Below are positions 7,499 to 15,605 of a DNA stretch of 64,000 bases, piece by piece (positions within the stretch are counted from its first letter, which is position 1; every line of letters starts with the position of its first letter). The DNA is taken from NCBI RefSeq assembly GCF_900116495.1, contig NZ_FPAY01000004.1, positions 217,950 through 281,949 on the forward strand, read 5' to 3'. Made by a program: the position numbers and the translations under genes. Source of the stretch: Arthrobacter sp. ov118 (lineage in GTDB: Bacteria > Actinomycetota > Actinomycetes > Actinomycetales > Micrococcaceae). The notes under the pieces were generated by a model. That model ran no database searches. It was not told the origin of the DNA and was given only the letters and a program-made list of their open reading frames with translations.

Positions 7499-8773
7499 AT
7501 GGGCGCCACACATCTGCCCTCTACCGAGTTCGACGGAACCGGCATAGACGACCAGCTCGAGGCGGAAGCCGAGGCCCGATTGGGTGCTCCGGCCGAACCG
7601 ATGGTGCAGCTGCTGGGCCCCGACGGCTCCCTGGGCTCAGACCCGGTTTTCTCGAAGTACGCCGAAAAGCTCGACCCCGACACCTTGCGCGGCTTCTATG
7701 CCGACATGGCGAAGATCCGCCGCTTCGATGTGGAAGCCACCGCCCTCCAGCGGCAGGGCCAGTTGGCCCTCTGGGTTCCGCTCACGGGGCAGGAGGCGGC
7801 GCAGATCGGCTCCGGCCGGGCGAGCCAGCCGCAGGACTATATCTTCCCGACCTACCGCGAGCACGGGGTCGCCCTGACGCGCAACGTGGACCTGGCCGAA
7901 CTGCTGCGCCAGTTCCGTGGCGTCTCCAACGGCGGCTGGAATCCCAAGGACACGAACTTCCACCTCTACACGCTGGTCCTGGCCGCCCAGACTCCGCACG
8001 CCGTCGGTTACGCCATGGGCATCCAGCGGGACCAGAAACTGGCGGCGGCCAACGCTGCCGCCAGCGCCGAATCGGGCCAGGCCGCGGAGCCCAAGGCCGC
8101 CGTCATGGTGTACTTCGGTGACGGCGCCAGCTCCGAAGGCGACGTCCACGAATCGATGGTGTTCGCCTCGTCCTATCGGGCGCCGGTGGTCTTCTTCTGC
8201 CAGAACAACCACTGGGCCATCTCCGTACCGAGCTCCGTGCAGACCCGCATCCCGCTCGCCAACAGGGCCAAGGGCTACGGCTTCCCTGGCATTCGGGTAG
8301 ACGGCAATGACGTGATCGCCGTCCACGCCGTCACCGAGTGGGCGCTGGAGCAGGCCCGCGAGGGCCACGGGCCAGTGTTGATCGAGGCGTTCACCTACCG
8401 CGTCGGGGCGCACACCACGGCCGACGATCCCACCAAGTACCGCGGATCCGACGAAGAAGGCCTCTGGCGTGCCAAGGATCCGCTGGAGCGGCTCGAGAAG
8501 TACCTCCGGGCTGAGGGCCTCGCGGACGATTCCTTCTTCGAGCAGGTCCGGGCAGACGGCGACGACCTCGCCGCCTACGTGCGCAAGACCACCCACGACC
8601 TCGAAACCCCGGATATCCGGACAGCGTTCGCCAATACCTACGTGGAGGCCCATCCGCTGGTGGCCGAAGAACTGGCCTGGTTCGAGTCCTACAGCGCCGG
8701 GTTCGCCGACGAGGACCCCAAGGACCCCGGCTCCCAGGCAGAAACAGCCGAGACAGACAGGGCGGCCCGCTGA
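7499..8773 (+). CDS. 2-oxoacid dehydrogenase E1 component, alpha subunit (branched-chain/pyruvate type)
   Basis: A 424-residue thiamine-diphosphate subunit of a heterodimeric 2-oxoacid dehydrogenase. It decarboxylates the oxoacid and passes the acyl group to E2 lipoate. The TPP/Mg motif runs from GDGASSEGDVHESMVFASSY to CQNNHWAIS (GDG...NN). The phosphorylation-loop-like region YRVGAHTTADDPTKYR is typical of this family. The ATG at 7499 is chosen because AAGGAGA lies just upstream. The stop overlaps the E1-beta start by one base. Branched-chain substrates are more likely than pyruvate, because actinobacteria usually use a homodimeric AceE for pyruvate. Confidence 0.9.
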   Translation: MGATHLPSTEFDGTGIDDQLEAEAEARLGAPAEPMVQLLGPDGSLGSDPVFSKYAEKLDPDTLRGFYADMAKIRRFDVEATALQRQGQLALWVPLTGQEAAQIGSGRASQPQDYIFPTYREHGVALTRNVDLAELLRQFRGVSNGGWNPKDTNFHLYTLVLAAQTPHAVGYAMGIQRDQKLAAANAAASAESGQAAEPKAAVMVYFGDGASSEGDVHESMVFASSYRAPVVFFCQNNHWAISVPSSVQTRIPLANRAKGYGFPGIRVDGNDVIAVHAVTEWALEQAREGHGPVLIEAFTYRVGAHTTADDPTKYRGSDEEGLWRAKDPLERLEKYLRAEGLADDSFFEQVRADGDDLAAYVRKTTHDLETPDIRTAFANTYVEAHPLVAEELAWFESYSAGFADEDPKDPGSQAETAETDRAAR

Positions 8774-9753
8774 TGACCACCATGACCATTGCGAAAGCCA
8801 TCAATGAGGGCCTGCGGGCCACGCTGAACAACAATCCCCGCTCGCTGCTGATGGGCGAGGACATCGGCGCCCTGGGCGGCGTTTACCGGGTCACCGACGG
8901 ACTAGTCGGCGAGTTCGGCGCCGACCGCGTCGTCGATACCCCACTGGCAGAATCCGGCATTATTGGCACCGCGATCGGGCTCTCCCTGCGCGGCTACCAA
9001 CCTGTTTGTGAAATCCAGTTCGACGGCTTCGTGTTTCCCGGTTTCAACCAGATCACCACCCAGCTCGCCAAAATGCACTCGCGCAGCAATGGCAACCTGA
9101 CCGTACCGGTTGTTGTCCGGATCCCGTACGGCGGCGGCATCGGTTCGATCGAGCATCACTCGGAATCGCCGGAAGCTCTTTTCGCCCATACGGCCGGCCT
9201 GCGCATCATCACGCCGTCCAATCCGCACGACGCCTACTGGATGATCCAGCAGGCCGTCGACTGCCAGGATCCGGTGATCGTTTTCGAGCCTAAGCGCCGG
9301 TACTGGCTCAAGGGCGAGGTGGACACGGACAGCCCCGGCGCATCCGCAGACCCCTTCAAAGCGCATGTGCTCCGGGAGGGAACCGACGCCACCGTCGCCG
9401 TGTACGGCCCGCTCGTGCCCGTGGCCCTGGCCGCGGCCGAAGCCGCGGCCGAAGACGGCCACAGCGTAGAAGTGATCGATCTCCGTTCCATCTCACCGAT
9501 CGACTTCGACACCATCACCGCCTCGGTCCACAAGACCGGCCGGCTGATCGTGGCCCACGAGGCACCAACTTTCGGCGGGATCGGCGGCGAAATTGCTGCC
9601 CGAATCAGCGAAAGGGCCTTCCACTCGCTCGAGGCCCCCGTCATCCGTGTCGGCGGGTTCCACATGCCGTACCCCGTGGCCAAGGTCGAGGAAGACTACC
9701 TGCCCGACATCGACCGCATCCTTGAGGCGCTGGACCGCGCCCTCGCGTACTAA
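8773..9753 (+). CDS. 2-oxoacid dehydrogenase E1 component, beta subunit
   Basis: A 326-residue transketolase-like subunit that completes the E1 active site with the alpha subunit. Visible marks are MGEDIGALGGVYRVTDGL, FGADRVVDTPLAESGIIGTA, the glycine-rich RIPYGGGIGSIEHHSESPEA, and VIDLRSISPIDFDTI in the C-terminal domain. Its start overlaps the alpha stop (TGATG), and E2 follows after 9 bp, so the three genes form one operon (bkdABC-like arrangement). Confidence 0.92.
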   Translation: MTTMTIAKAINEGLRATLNNNPRSLLMGEDIGALGGVYRVTDGLVGEFGADRVVDTPLAESGIIGTAIGLSLRGYQPVCEIQFDGFVFPGFNQITTQLAKMHSRSNGNLTVPVVVRIPYGGGIGSIEHHSESPEALFAHTAGLRIITPSNPHDAYWMIQQAVDCQDPVIVFEPKRRYWLKGEVDTDSPGASADPFKAHVLREGTDATVAVYGPLVPVALAAAEAAAEDGHSVEVIDLRSISPIDFDTITASVHKTGRLIVAHEAPTFGGIGGEIAARISERAFHSLEAPVIRVGGFHMPYPVAKVEEDYLPDIDRILEALDRALAY

Positions 9754-9762
9754 CGAGGACCC

Positions 9763-11301
9763 ATGACGCTCAACAAGTTCAACCTCCCCGACGTCGGCGA
9801 AGGGCTGACGGAGGCCGAAATCGTCTCTTGGAAGGTCAAGCAGGGCGATACTGTCGCCATCAACGATGTCTTGTGCGAGATCGAGACGGCCAAGTCCCTC
9901 GTCGAACTGCCCTCGCCGTTCGCAGGGACCGTCGCCGAACTGCTGGTTCCCGAGGGGGTCACGGTGGAGGTCGGCACACCGATCATCAGCGTCAGTGACG
10001 CCGTCGCTGCGCCGGCACCCGGCGTTGGGGCACCCGCCGCCGGGGCGCCCGCTGTCGAGGCGCCCGCTGCGCCCATGTACGGAAAGCTGCCGTCCGACTC
10101 TTCCGACGCCGGCGAACAAGCCGGGCGCCCGGCCGGTGGGCCGCTGGTCGGTTCCGGTCCGAAGGCCGATGCCGTCAAACGCCGACGCCGGATTTCCGCC
10201 CCGGCAGCCGCAGGTCAGCAGACCCCGGCCGCCCGCATCCCGGCAGCAGCTCCCGTCCCCACCGCGCCAATTGCACCCGTCCCGGCAGCGCTCCCGGCTG
10301 CCGCCGGCACGGTGGCCGGCCGCCCTGCCGAGGCGGCAGCGGTCCCCGCCGATGCCATCGACACGCGCCCCACGTTCGGCGGTGCCATCAGCGGCCTGGT
10401 CGGCAAGGTCCTGGCCAAGCCGCCGGTCCGAAAGATCGCCCGTGACCTAGGGATCAATCTGGCCGACGTTGTGCCTACCGGCGCCCGCGGTGAGGTGACC
10501 CGTGAGGACCTGGTGAGTTACCAGGCCCAGCGCGACGCCGAGCTGGACAAGGCGGACTCGTTCTGGGGCAAGTCCGGCCGCCCGCAGGACCAGCGCATCG
10601 AGCGGGTACCAGTCAAGGGGGTCCGCAAGGCCACCGCCAAGGCCATGGTCGAATCCGCCTTCGCGGCGCCGCATGTGAGCATTTTCGTCGACGTCGACGC
10701 CAGCCGCACCATGGAATTCGTCAAGCGCCTGAAGGCCTCCCGCGATTTCGAGGGCATCAAGATCTCCCCGCTGCTCATCCTCGCCAAGGCCGTCATTTGG
10801 GCGGCGGCGCGCAACCCCAGCGTCAACGCCACCTGGGTGGACAACCCGGACGGCAGCGATTCGGCGGAGATTCACGTCAAGCACTTCATGAACTTGGGCA
10901 TCGCAGCCGCCACGCCGCGCGGACTGATGGTGCCGAACATCAAGAACGCGCAGGACCTCTCGCTCAAGCAGCTGGCTGTGGCCTTGAACGAGCTCGCCAC
11001 CACCGCGCGGGCCGGCAAGACGCAGCCGGCGCAGATGCAGGGCGGCACGCTCACGGTGACCAACATCGGCGCCCTCGGGATCGACACCGGCACGCCGATC
11101 ATCAATCCCGGTGAGGTCGCGATCGTGGCGTTCGGCACCATCAAGCAAAAGCCATGGGTCCTGGACGGCGAAGTCATTCCGCGCTGGATCACCACCCTCG
11201 GCGGATCCTTCGACCACCGGGTGGTGGACGGGGACCTTTCGGCCCGCTTCATGGCCGACGTCGCAGCCATCCTGGAAGAGCCGGCCCTGCTCCTGGACTG
11301 A
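9763..11301 (+). CDS. 2-oxoacid dehydrogenase E2, dihydrolipoamide acyltransferase
   Basis: A 512-residue E2 core subunit. Residues ~1-80 are a lipoyl domain with the lipoylated lysine Lys44 in EIETAKSLVELPSP. A long Ala-Pro linker follows, including a 15-bp repeat. A peripheral-subunit-binding domain lies near residues 215-255 (VRKIARDLGINLADVVPTGA). The catalytic acyltransferase domain has His485 in SFDHRVVDGDLSARF. GAGGA precedes the ATG. No E3 (lpd) gene follows, so the complex must use an E3 encoded elsewhere. Confidence 0.93.
   Translation: MTLNKFNLPDVGEGLTEAEIVSWKVKQGDTVAINDVLCEIETAKSLVELPSPFAGTVAELLVPEGVTVEVGTPIISVSDAVAAPAPGVGAPAAGAPAVEAPAAPMYGKLPSDSSDAGEQAGRPAGGPLVGSGPKADAVKRRRRISAPAAAGQQTPAARIPAAAPVPTAPIAPVPAALPAAAGTVAGRPAEAAAVPADAIDTRPTFGGAISGLVGKVLAKPPVRKIARDLGINLADVVPTGARGEVTREDLVSYQAQRDAELDKADSFWGKSGRPQDQRIERVPVKGVRKATAKAMVESAFAAPHVSIFVDVDASRTMEFVKRLKASRDFEGIKISPLLILAKAVIWAAARNPSVNATWVDNPDGSDSAEIHVKHFMNLGIAAATPRGLMVPNIKNAQDLSLKQLAVALNELATTARAGKTQPAQMQGGTLTVTNIGALGIDTGTPIINPGEVAIVAFGTIKQKPWVLDGEVIPRWITTLGGSFDHRVVDGDLSARFMADVAAILEEPALLLD
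10027..10071 (+). repeat. 15-bp repeat coding the E2 Ala-Pro linker
   Basis: Three units encode GAPAA-GAPAV-EAPAA. Repetitive linkers are normal in E2 proteins; the 15-bp period matches other repeats in this window. Confidence 0.55.
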
Positions 11302-11316
11302 CACGGGCCACGGACC

Positions 11317-11344
11317 GCAGCCTGCAGCCCGCAGCCCGCAGCGT
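11317..11344. repeat. 7-bp GCAGCCY tandem repeat downstream of E2
   Basis: Four near-identical heptamers (GCAGCCT, GCAGCCC, GCAGCCC, GCAGCGT) lie 16 bp beyond the E2 stop in a non-coding stretch. Confidence 0.6.
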
Positions 11345-11476
11345 TCCTTCCCAGTTACTTCGGCTCCCGCAGCCTGCACCGGCGGGATACCGCGGGTTCC
11401 CCGGCCGCAGCGACGTCCCGCGGCCGGCAACTGGGACGGAGCGTTGGACCCGGGCGGCGGCCAAGAGCGAAACGAC

Positions 11477-11513
11477 GGAACCCCGCCGCTGAAGCGTTCA
11501 GCGGCGGGGTTCC
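11477..11513. terminator. Bidirectional hairpin terminator between E2 and the convergent small membrane gene
   Basis: A perfect 17-bp stem, GGAACCCCGCCGCTGAA and its complement, with a 3-nt GCG loop, lies between two convergent genes. There is no strong T-tract. Confidence 0.8.
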
Positions 11514-11544
11514 GGCAGTTATCAGGCTATAGCTCCCGGGCGGA

Positions 11545-11883
11545 CTAGCTTCCCGAGTAAGTCACCAGCAGCTGGGCCATGGCGGGATCGCTGCTAAGTC
11601 CGGCGAGGGCGGTGGAGGCGGCAAGAATCAGGCCGCTGAGGGCCACGCCGAGAGCACTGACCCCGGTGAGGAACTTCCAGTCCTCGCGAAGGACACTCCG
11701 GAAGGTGTCCGGCATGCGCAGGCCCGGGGCAATCAGGTTGGGGGCGCTGTCGGTTGATCCGTCGTCCAGGAAAGCGACAACGCGGCCGGCGCTGCGGTCC
11801 ACCCGCATGGTGCTGATGTGGTTGCCGTGGCGGGCGAGCAGGATGTCGTGGCCGACCATTTGGCGGCGCTGAAGAGTGATCAT
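11545..11883 (-). CDS. Small hypothetical protein with C-terminal membrane helix
   Basis: A 112-residue protein. The start is set at the ATG at 11883 because AAGGGG lies 7 nt upstream; the frame is open to 11925. Residues ~1-75 look soluble (VGHDILLARHGNHISTMRVD), and one hydrophobic segment spans ~80-103 (GVSALGVALSGLILAASTAL). I do not recognise a family. It is transcribed away from the acyl-CoA ligase gene, with 239 bp between the starts. Confidence 0.6.
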   Translation of the reverse strand: MITLQRRQMVGHDILLARHGNHISTMRVDRSAGRVVAFLDDGSTDSAPNLIAPGLRMPDTFRSVLREDWKFLTGVSALGVALSGLILAASTALAGLSSDPAMAQLLVTYSGS

Positions 11884-12122
11884 GAGGTTCCCCTTGGTAG
11901 GTGGATTCTTGGATGTCCGCACCATCGCAGGGCACTTCCCATTTTACCGAGCCGGTCCTGTCCGGGACCGTCGTCCGGCGGTGAGGCTGCCCACGGAAGG
12001 GGGTGATCCTGGTCAAATCCGATCACGGTCAAGCCCGTGCCGTCCTGTCCCGGAGACTCACCGCGGCACTAGAGTGGCACCAGCCGTCCAGCCCGGCGGT
12101 CGCGGATCAAAGGAGATGTTGC

Positions 12123-13715
12123 GTGTTCACAAGTCCCTACCCCGACGTCGAAGTCCCCAATCTCGGCATCTACGACTACCTCTTCGGCGGACTGGGGGAG
12201 GAAGACCTAGACCGCGTCGCCATCGTGGACGGCGCCAGCGGCGCGGAAACCACGTATCGTTCGCTGCGCGGCCAAATCGATGCTCTCGCAGGTGCCGTCG
12301 CGGCCCAGGGCCTCGGCGTGCACGGCGTGGCAGCCATCCTGTGTCCCAACATCCCTGCCTTCGCCACGGTCTTCCACGGGCTGCTGCGCGCGGGCGCGAC
12401 AGTGACCACCATCAACTCGCTGTACACGGCGGACGAGATCGCCGGTCAGCTTACCGACGCCGGCGCGGCCTGGCTGTTCACCGTCTCGGCTCTGCTGCCC
12501 GCCGCGCGGGAGGCTGCCGAACGGACCGGGATCCCCGCGGACCGGCTCGTGGTGCTCGACGGCGCCGACGGCCACCCCTCGCTGGGCGACTTGCTCTCCG
12601 CCGGTGCGCCGGCACCTCGAATCTCCTTCGATCCCGCCACCCATGTGGCCGTGCTGCCATACTCGTCCGGCACCACCGGCCGGCCCAAGGGGGTCATGCT
12701 CAGCCACCGGAACCTGGTCGCCAACGTGGAACAGTCCCGGGGACTGCTCGACGTCGGACCCGACGACCGGTTGCTGGCGCTGCTCCCGTTCTTCCACATT
12801 TACGGCCTGACGGTGCTGCTGAACCTGGCGCTGCGCCAGCGGGCCAGGCTCGTGACCATGCCCCGGTTCGAGCTCCCCGAGTTCCTGCGGATCATCCAGG
12901 AGCACCGGTGCAGTTACCTGTTCATCGCCCCGCCGGTGGCAGTGGCGCTGACCAAACACCCGCTGGTCGCCGAGCACGACCTCAGCTCGGTGCACACCGC
13001 CCTCTCCGGTGCAGCGCCGTTGGACGGGGAGCTGGGCGACCGCCTGGCCGAGCGCCTCGGGTGCCGGGTCCTGCAGGGCTACGGTATGACCGAGATGAGC
13101 CCGGTGTCGCACCTGATCCCGTGCAACGCAGGGGACCTTCCGGTCAGCTCGGTGGGGTACACGGTACCCAATATGCAGTGCCGCCTCGTGGATCCGGCCA
13201 CAGGCGAGGACATCGCGGTGCCCGCGGAAGGAACCAGCGCGCCGGGGCACCTGCTGTGCCGCGGGCCGAACGTGATGCTGGGGTATCTGAACCAGCCGCG
13301 GGAAACCGCGGACGCCCTGGACGCCCAGGGCTTCCTGCGCACCGGCGACATCGCCACGGTGCGGGCCGACGGCGTCGTGACAATCGTGGACCGGCTCAAG
13401 GAACTGATCAAGTACAAGGGCTACCAGATCGCCCCGGCAGAGCTTGAGGCACTGCTCCTGACCCACCCCGGCATTGCCGACGCCGCGGTGATCGGATCCC
13501 TCGACGACGATGGCCAGGAAGTCCCGTTGGCGTTCGTCGTCCGCCAGCCCGGACCGGAGGGCGACGCCTTGGACGAGGCCGCCGTCACAGCCTTTGTGGC
13601 CGCCAAGGTGGCGCCGTTCAAGAAGGTCCGCCACGTGGAGTTCATCGAGGCCGTGCCGAAGTCCTCCTCAGGAAAAATCCTGCGTCGGAAGCTGAAGGCC
13701 GCAGAGCCGGCCTAG
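12123..13715 (+). CDS. AMP-dependent acyl-CoA ligase (4-coumarate-CoA ligase-like)
   Basis: A 530-residue ANL-superfamily enzyme that adenylates a carboxylic acid and transfers it to CoA. The P-loop is YSSGTTGRPKGVMLSHRN (~residues 178-195). The adenylate motif GYGMTEMSP, the hinge DRLKELIKYKGYQIAP and the C-terminal catalytic lysine region SSGKILRRKL are all present. The GTG at 12123 is chosen because AAAGGAGA lies 6 nt before it. The 4CL/fatty-acid subgroup is suggested by motif wording; the acid used is unknown. Its 3' end overlaps the convergent universal stress gene by 4 bp. Confidence 0.88.
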   Translation: MFTSPYPDVEVPNLGIYDYLFGGLGEEDLDRVAIVDGASGAETTYRSLRGQIDALAGAVAAQGLGVHGVAAILCPNIPAFATVFHGLLRAGATVTTINSLYTADEIAGQLTDAGAAWLFTVSALLPAAREAAERTGIPADRLVVLDGADGHPSLGDLLSAGAPAPRISFDPATHVAVLPYSSGTTGRPKGVMLSHRNLVANVEQSRGLLDVGPDDRLLALLPFFHIYGLTVLLNLALRQRARLVTMPRFELPEFLRIIQEHRCSYLFIAPPVAVALTKHPLVAEHDLSSVHTALSGAAPLDGELGDRLAERLGCRVLQGYGMTEMSPVSHLIPCNAGDLPVSSVGYTVPNMQCRLVDPATGEDIAVPAEGTSAPGHLLCRGPNVMLGYLNQPRETADALDAQGFLRTGDIATVRADGVVTIVDRLKELIKYKGYQIAPAELEALLLTHPGIADAAVIGSLDDDGQEVPLAFVVRQPGPEGDALDEAAVTAFVAAKVAPFKKVRHVEFIEAVPKSSSGKILRRKLKAAEPA

Positions 13716-14140
13716 TCGACGTCCGTCTTGGCGATGTAGACGTCGCAGGGGGCGCCGTGGGCCACGCTGTTCGCAACGCTCCCCAAGACACGGCCGATCC
13801 CCTGCATGCGCCGGTTGCCCACCACGATCATCCGGGCACCGGTCCGTTCGGCTTCCCGGATCAGTGCCTCGGCGGGCTTGCCCCGGGCAGCGGCGTAAGT
13901 GACATTGGTGTCGGGGCGGCGCAGGCCGTCTGCTACCGTCCGCGCGACTTTCTCCGCGTTCCCGGCGTCGGAAACGATCCACTGGTCACTGCCGCTGCCG
14001 AAGACCTCGGTCCTGTCGCTGTCGAAGGCGCTGACCACATGAAGCGTGGCCCCCATGGAAGCCGCGAGGTCACGCGCGGTGTGCGCCGCCCGCAGCGCCG
14101 TCTCACTGCCGTCGACGCCGACAACGATAATTCCGGTCAT
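13712..14140 (-). CDS. Universal stress protein (UspA family)
   Basis: A 142-residue single-domain UspA protein. It starts with the beta-strand motif IIVVGVDGSETALRAAHTAR. It ends with the ATP-binding pattern VVGNRRMQGIGRVLGSVANS (G-x2-G-x9-G-S/T type), so it probably binds ATP. GAGGAG lies before the ATG. The role is a general stress or starvation response inferred from the family. Confidence 0.9.
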   Translation of the reverse strand: MTGIIVVGVDGSETALRAAHTARDLAASMGATLHVVSAFDSDRTEVFGSGSDQWIVSDAGNAEKVARTVADGLRRPDTNVTYAAARGKPAEALIREAERTGARMIVVGNRRMQGIGRVLGSVANSVAHGAPCDVYIAKTDVD

Positions 14141-14211
14141 GGACCGCTCCTCTGCTCTATAACGCTGCTTTTCGGTAAGTACAGGTGTTCGATGGGTACC
14201 CGGCGTCCGGG

Positions 14212-15504
14212 CTACCGGGCGGCGATCGCTTCGTGCAGGACAGGGGCGAGCCGCCGTACGCCTTCGCGGATCGCGTCGGGCGGCACGGCGCTGAAGGCCA
14301 GCCGGATCTTGTTGGAGGGGTCATCGGAATGGGTGAATGCTGCTCCCGGAATGAAGACCACGCCGGCGTCGATCGCCTTCTTCAGCAGTGGGTAGGTGTC
14401 CACGCCGTCGGGCAGCGTGACCCAGACGAAAAAGCCGCCGTCGGGGCGCGTCCAGCTCAGTCCGTCGGGCATGTATTCCGCCAGGGCCGCAAGCATGGCC
14501 TCGCAGCGTTCCTGGTACAGCCCTCGGTACGTCTCGATCTGGCCCCGCCAGTCGTAGTCGCGCAGGTAGGCGGAGACGAGCATTTGGTTGAGCGTCGGCG
14601 GGCACAAGGTGACGGCCTCCGACGCCAGGTAGTAGCGGCGCTGCAGGTGGGCCGGGACAAGGGCCCAGCCGATCCGCAGGCCGGGGGCGAAGATCTTCGA
14701 GAACGACCCCATGTAGATTACGTCGTCCGGGTTGGCTGCCCGCAAGGGGGTCAGCGGCTTGCCGTCGAAGCGCAGAAGGCCGTAGGGATTGTCCTCGAGC
14801 ACCAAGATATTCGCCCGGCGGCATATATCAACCACTGACTGCCGGCGTTCCGGCGACAGGGTGATCCCCGACGGGTTATTAAAGCTGGGGATGGTGTAGA
14901 GGAACTTGATGCTCTTCCCGGCGGTCTGAAGGGCGGCGATTTTGGCCTCCAGGAGGTCCGGGATGATGCCGTCCCCGTCCATCGGCACGGTCTCGACGCC
15001 CACCTGGTAGGCCTCGAAGGTGTTGAGGGCGCCGACGTACGTCGGGTCCTCCACGAGGACAACGTCACCCGGGTTGCAGAAGACCTTGGTGGCCACATCC
15101 TGCGCGGACTGCGAACCGGCGGTTATTACAACGTTCGCGGGGTCGGCGTCGAGGATCCCTTCCGCCGCCATGACTTCGCAGATCTGGGTACGGAGTTCCT
15201 CGGTGCCCTGGCCGCCGCCGTACTGCAAGGCGGTCATCCCCTGTTCGGCGATAATTTGCGCGGCGGTCTGGCCGAGGCGTTCCAGCGGCAGGGACTGCAA
15301 GTAGGGGCTCCCGCCGGCGAGGGAAACGAGGCCGGGGCGCATCGAAATGTCGAAGACGTCCCGGACTGCCGACTGCTTGATGTTGGCTGCGCGCTCCGAG
15401 AACAGGATCTCGTGGCGGTGGGCGGACGTAGCCGCGCGTTCGATTGCGTCAATTGCCTCGGCCGGTAGGACTGCTGCGGCGGCATCGAGTGTTTCGTGGG
15501 TCAC
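14212..15504 (-). CDS. PLP-dependent aminotransferase (2-aminoadipate/valine-pyruvate type)
   Basis: A 430-residue fold-type I aminotransferase. Marks are VSLAGGSPYLQSLPLERLGQ, the PLP-contact segments SQSAQDVATKVF and PSFNNPSGIT, VLEDNPYGLLRF, and the Schiff-base lysine in GSFSKIFAPGLRIGW. This is the LysN/MocR-core group acting on 2-aminoadipate, branched or aromatic amino acids. No GntR domain is fused at the N-terminus, so it is an enzyme rather than a MocR regulator. The start is a GTG 7 nt after TACTCT with no ribosome site. Confidence 0.88.
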   Translation of the reverse strand: MTHETLDAAAAVLPAEAIDAIERAATSAHRHEILFSERAANIKQSAVRDVFDISMRPGLVSLAGGSPYLQSLPLERLGQTAAQIIAEQGMTALQYGGGQGTEELRTQICEVMAAEGILDADPANVVITAGSQSAQDVATKVFCNPGDVVLVEDPTYVGALNTFEAYQVGVETVPMDGDGIIPDLLEAKIAALQTAGKSIKFLYTIPSFNNPSGITLSPERRQSVVDICRRANILVLEDNPYGLLRFDGKPLTPLRAANPDDVIYMGSFSKIFAPGLRIGWALVPAHLQRRYYLASEAVTLCPPTLNQMLVSAYLRDYDWRGQIETYRGLYQERCEAMLAALAEYMPDGLSWTRPDGGFFVWVTLPDGVDTYPLLKKAIDAGVVFIPGAAFTHSDDPSNKIRLAFSAVPPDAIREGVRRLAPVLHEAIAAR

Positions 15505-15511
15505 ACAGCCT

Positions 15512-15517
15512 AGAGTA
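15512..15517 (-). promoter_or_regulatory. Putative -10 box of the 14212-15504 aminotransferase
   Basis: TACTCT on the minus strand, 7 nt before the GTG at 15504. A weak -35 candidate TTGCCT lies 18 bp further upstream. Confidence 0.45.
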
Positions 15518-15574
15518 CTACCCGTGTTGTCCGCGAGGCAACGATTGTTTCCACCCGACCCCGGGTCGGCGACG

Positions 15575-15600
15575 CCGCCGCCGGGCGAGGCTGGCGGCGG
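15575..15600. terminator. Hairpin downstream of the phosphoketolase gene
   Basis: CCGCCGCC and GGCGGCGG arms (8 bp) with a 10-nt loop lie 6 bp beyond the phosphoketolase stop. It is also close to the start region of the next minus-strand gene. Confidence 0.45.
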
Positions 15601-15605
15601 TACGC

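Noticed and set aside
11876..13447. 523-codon frame overlapping the acyl-CoA ligase, possible frameshifted partner
   Set aside because: The ligase is intact from GTG 12123 with every motif; the other frame is an Arg/Gly/Pro-rich shadow.
14212..15504. MocR-type regulator
   Set aside because: There is no N-terminal GntR helix-turn-helix domain; length fits a stand-alone aminotransferase.
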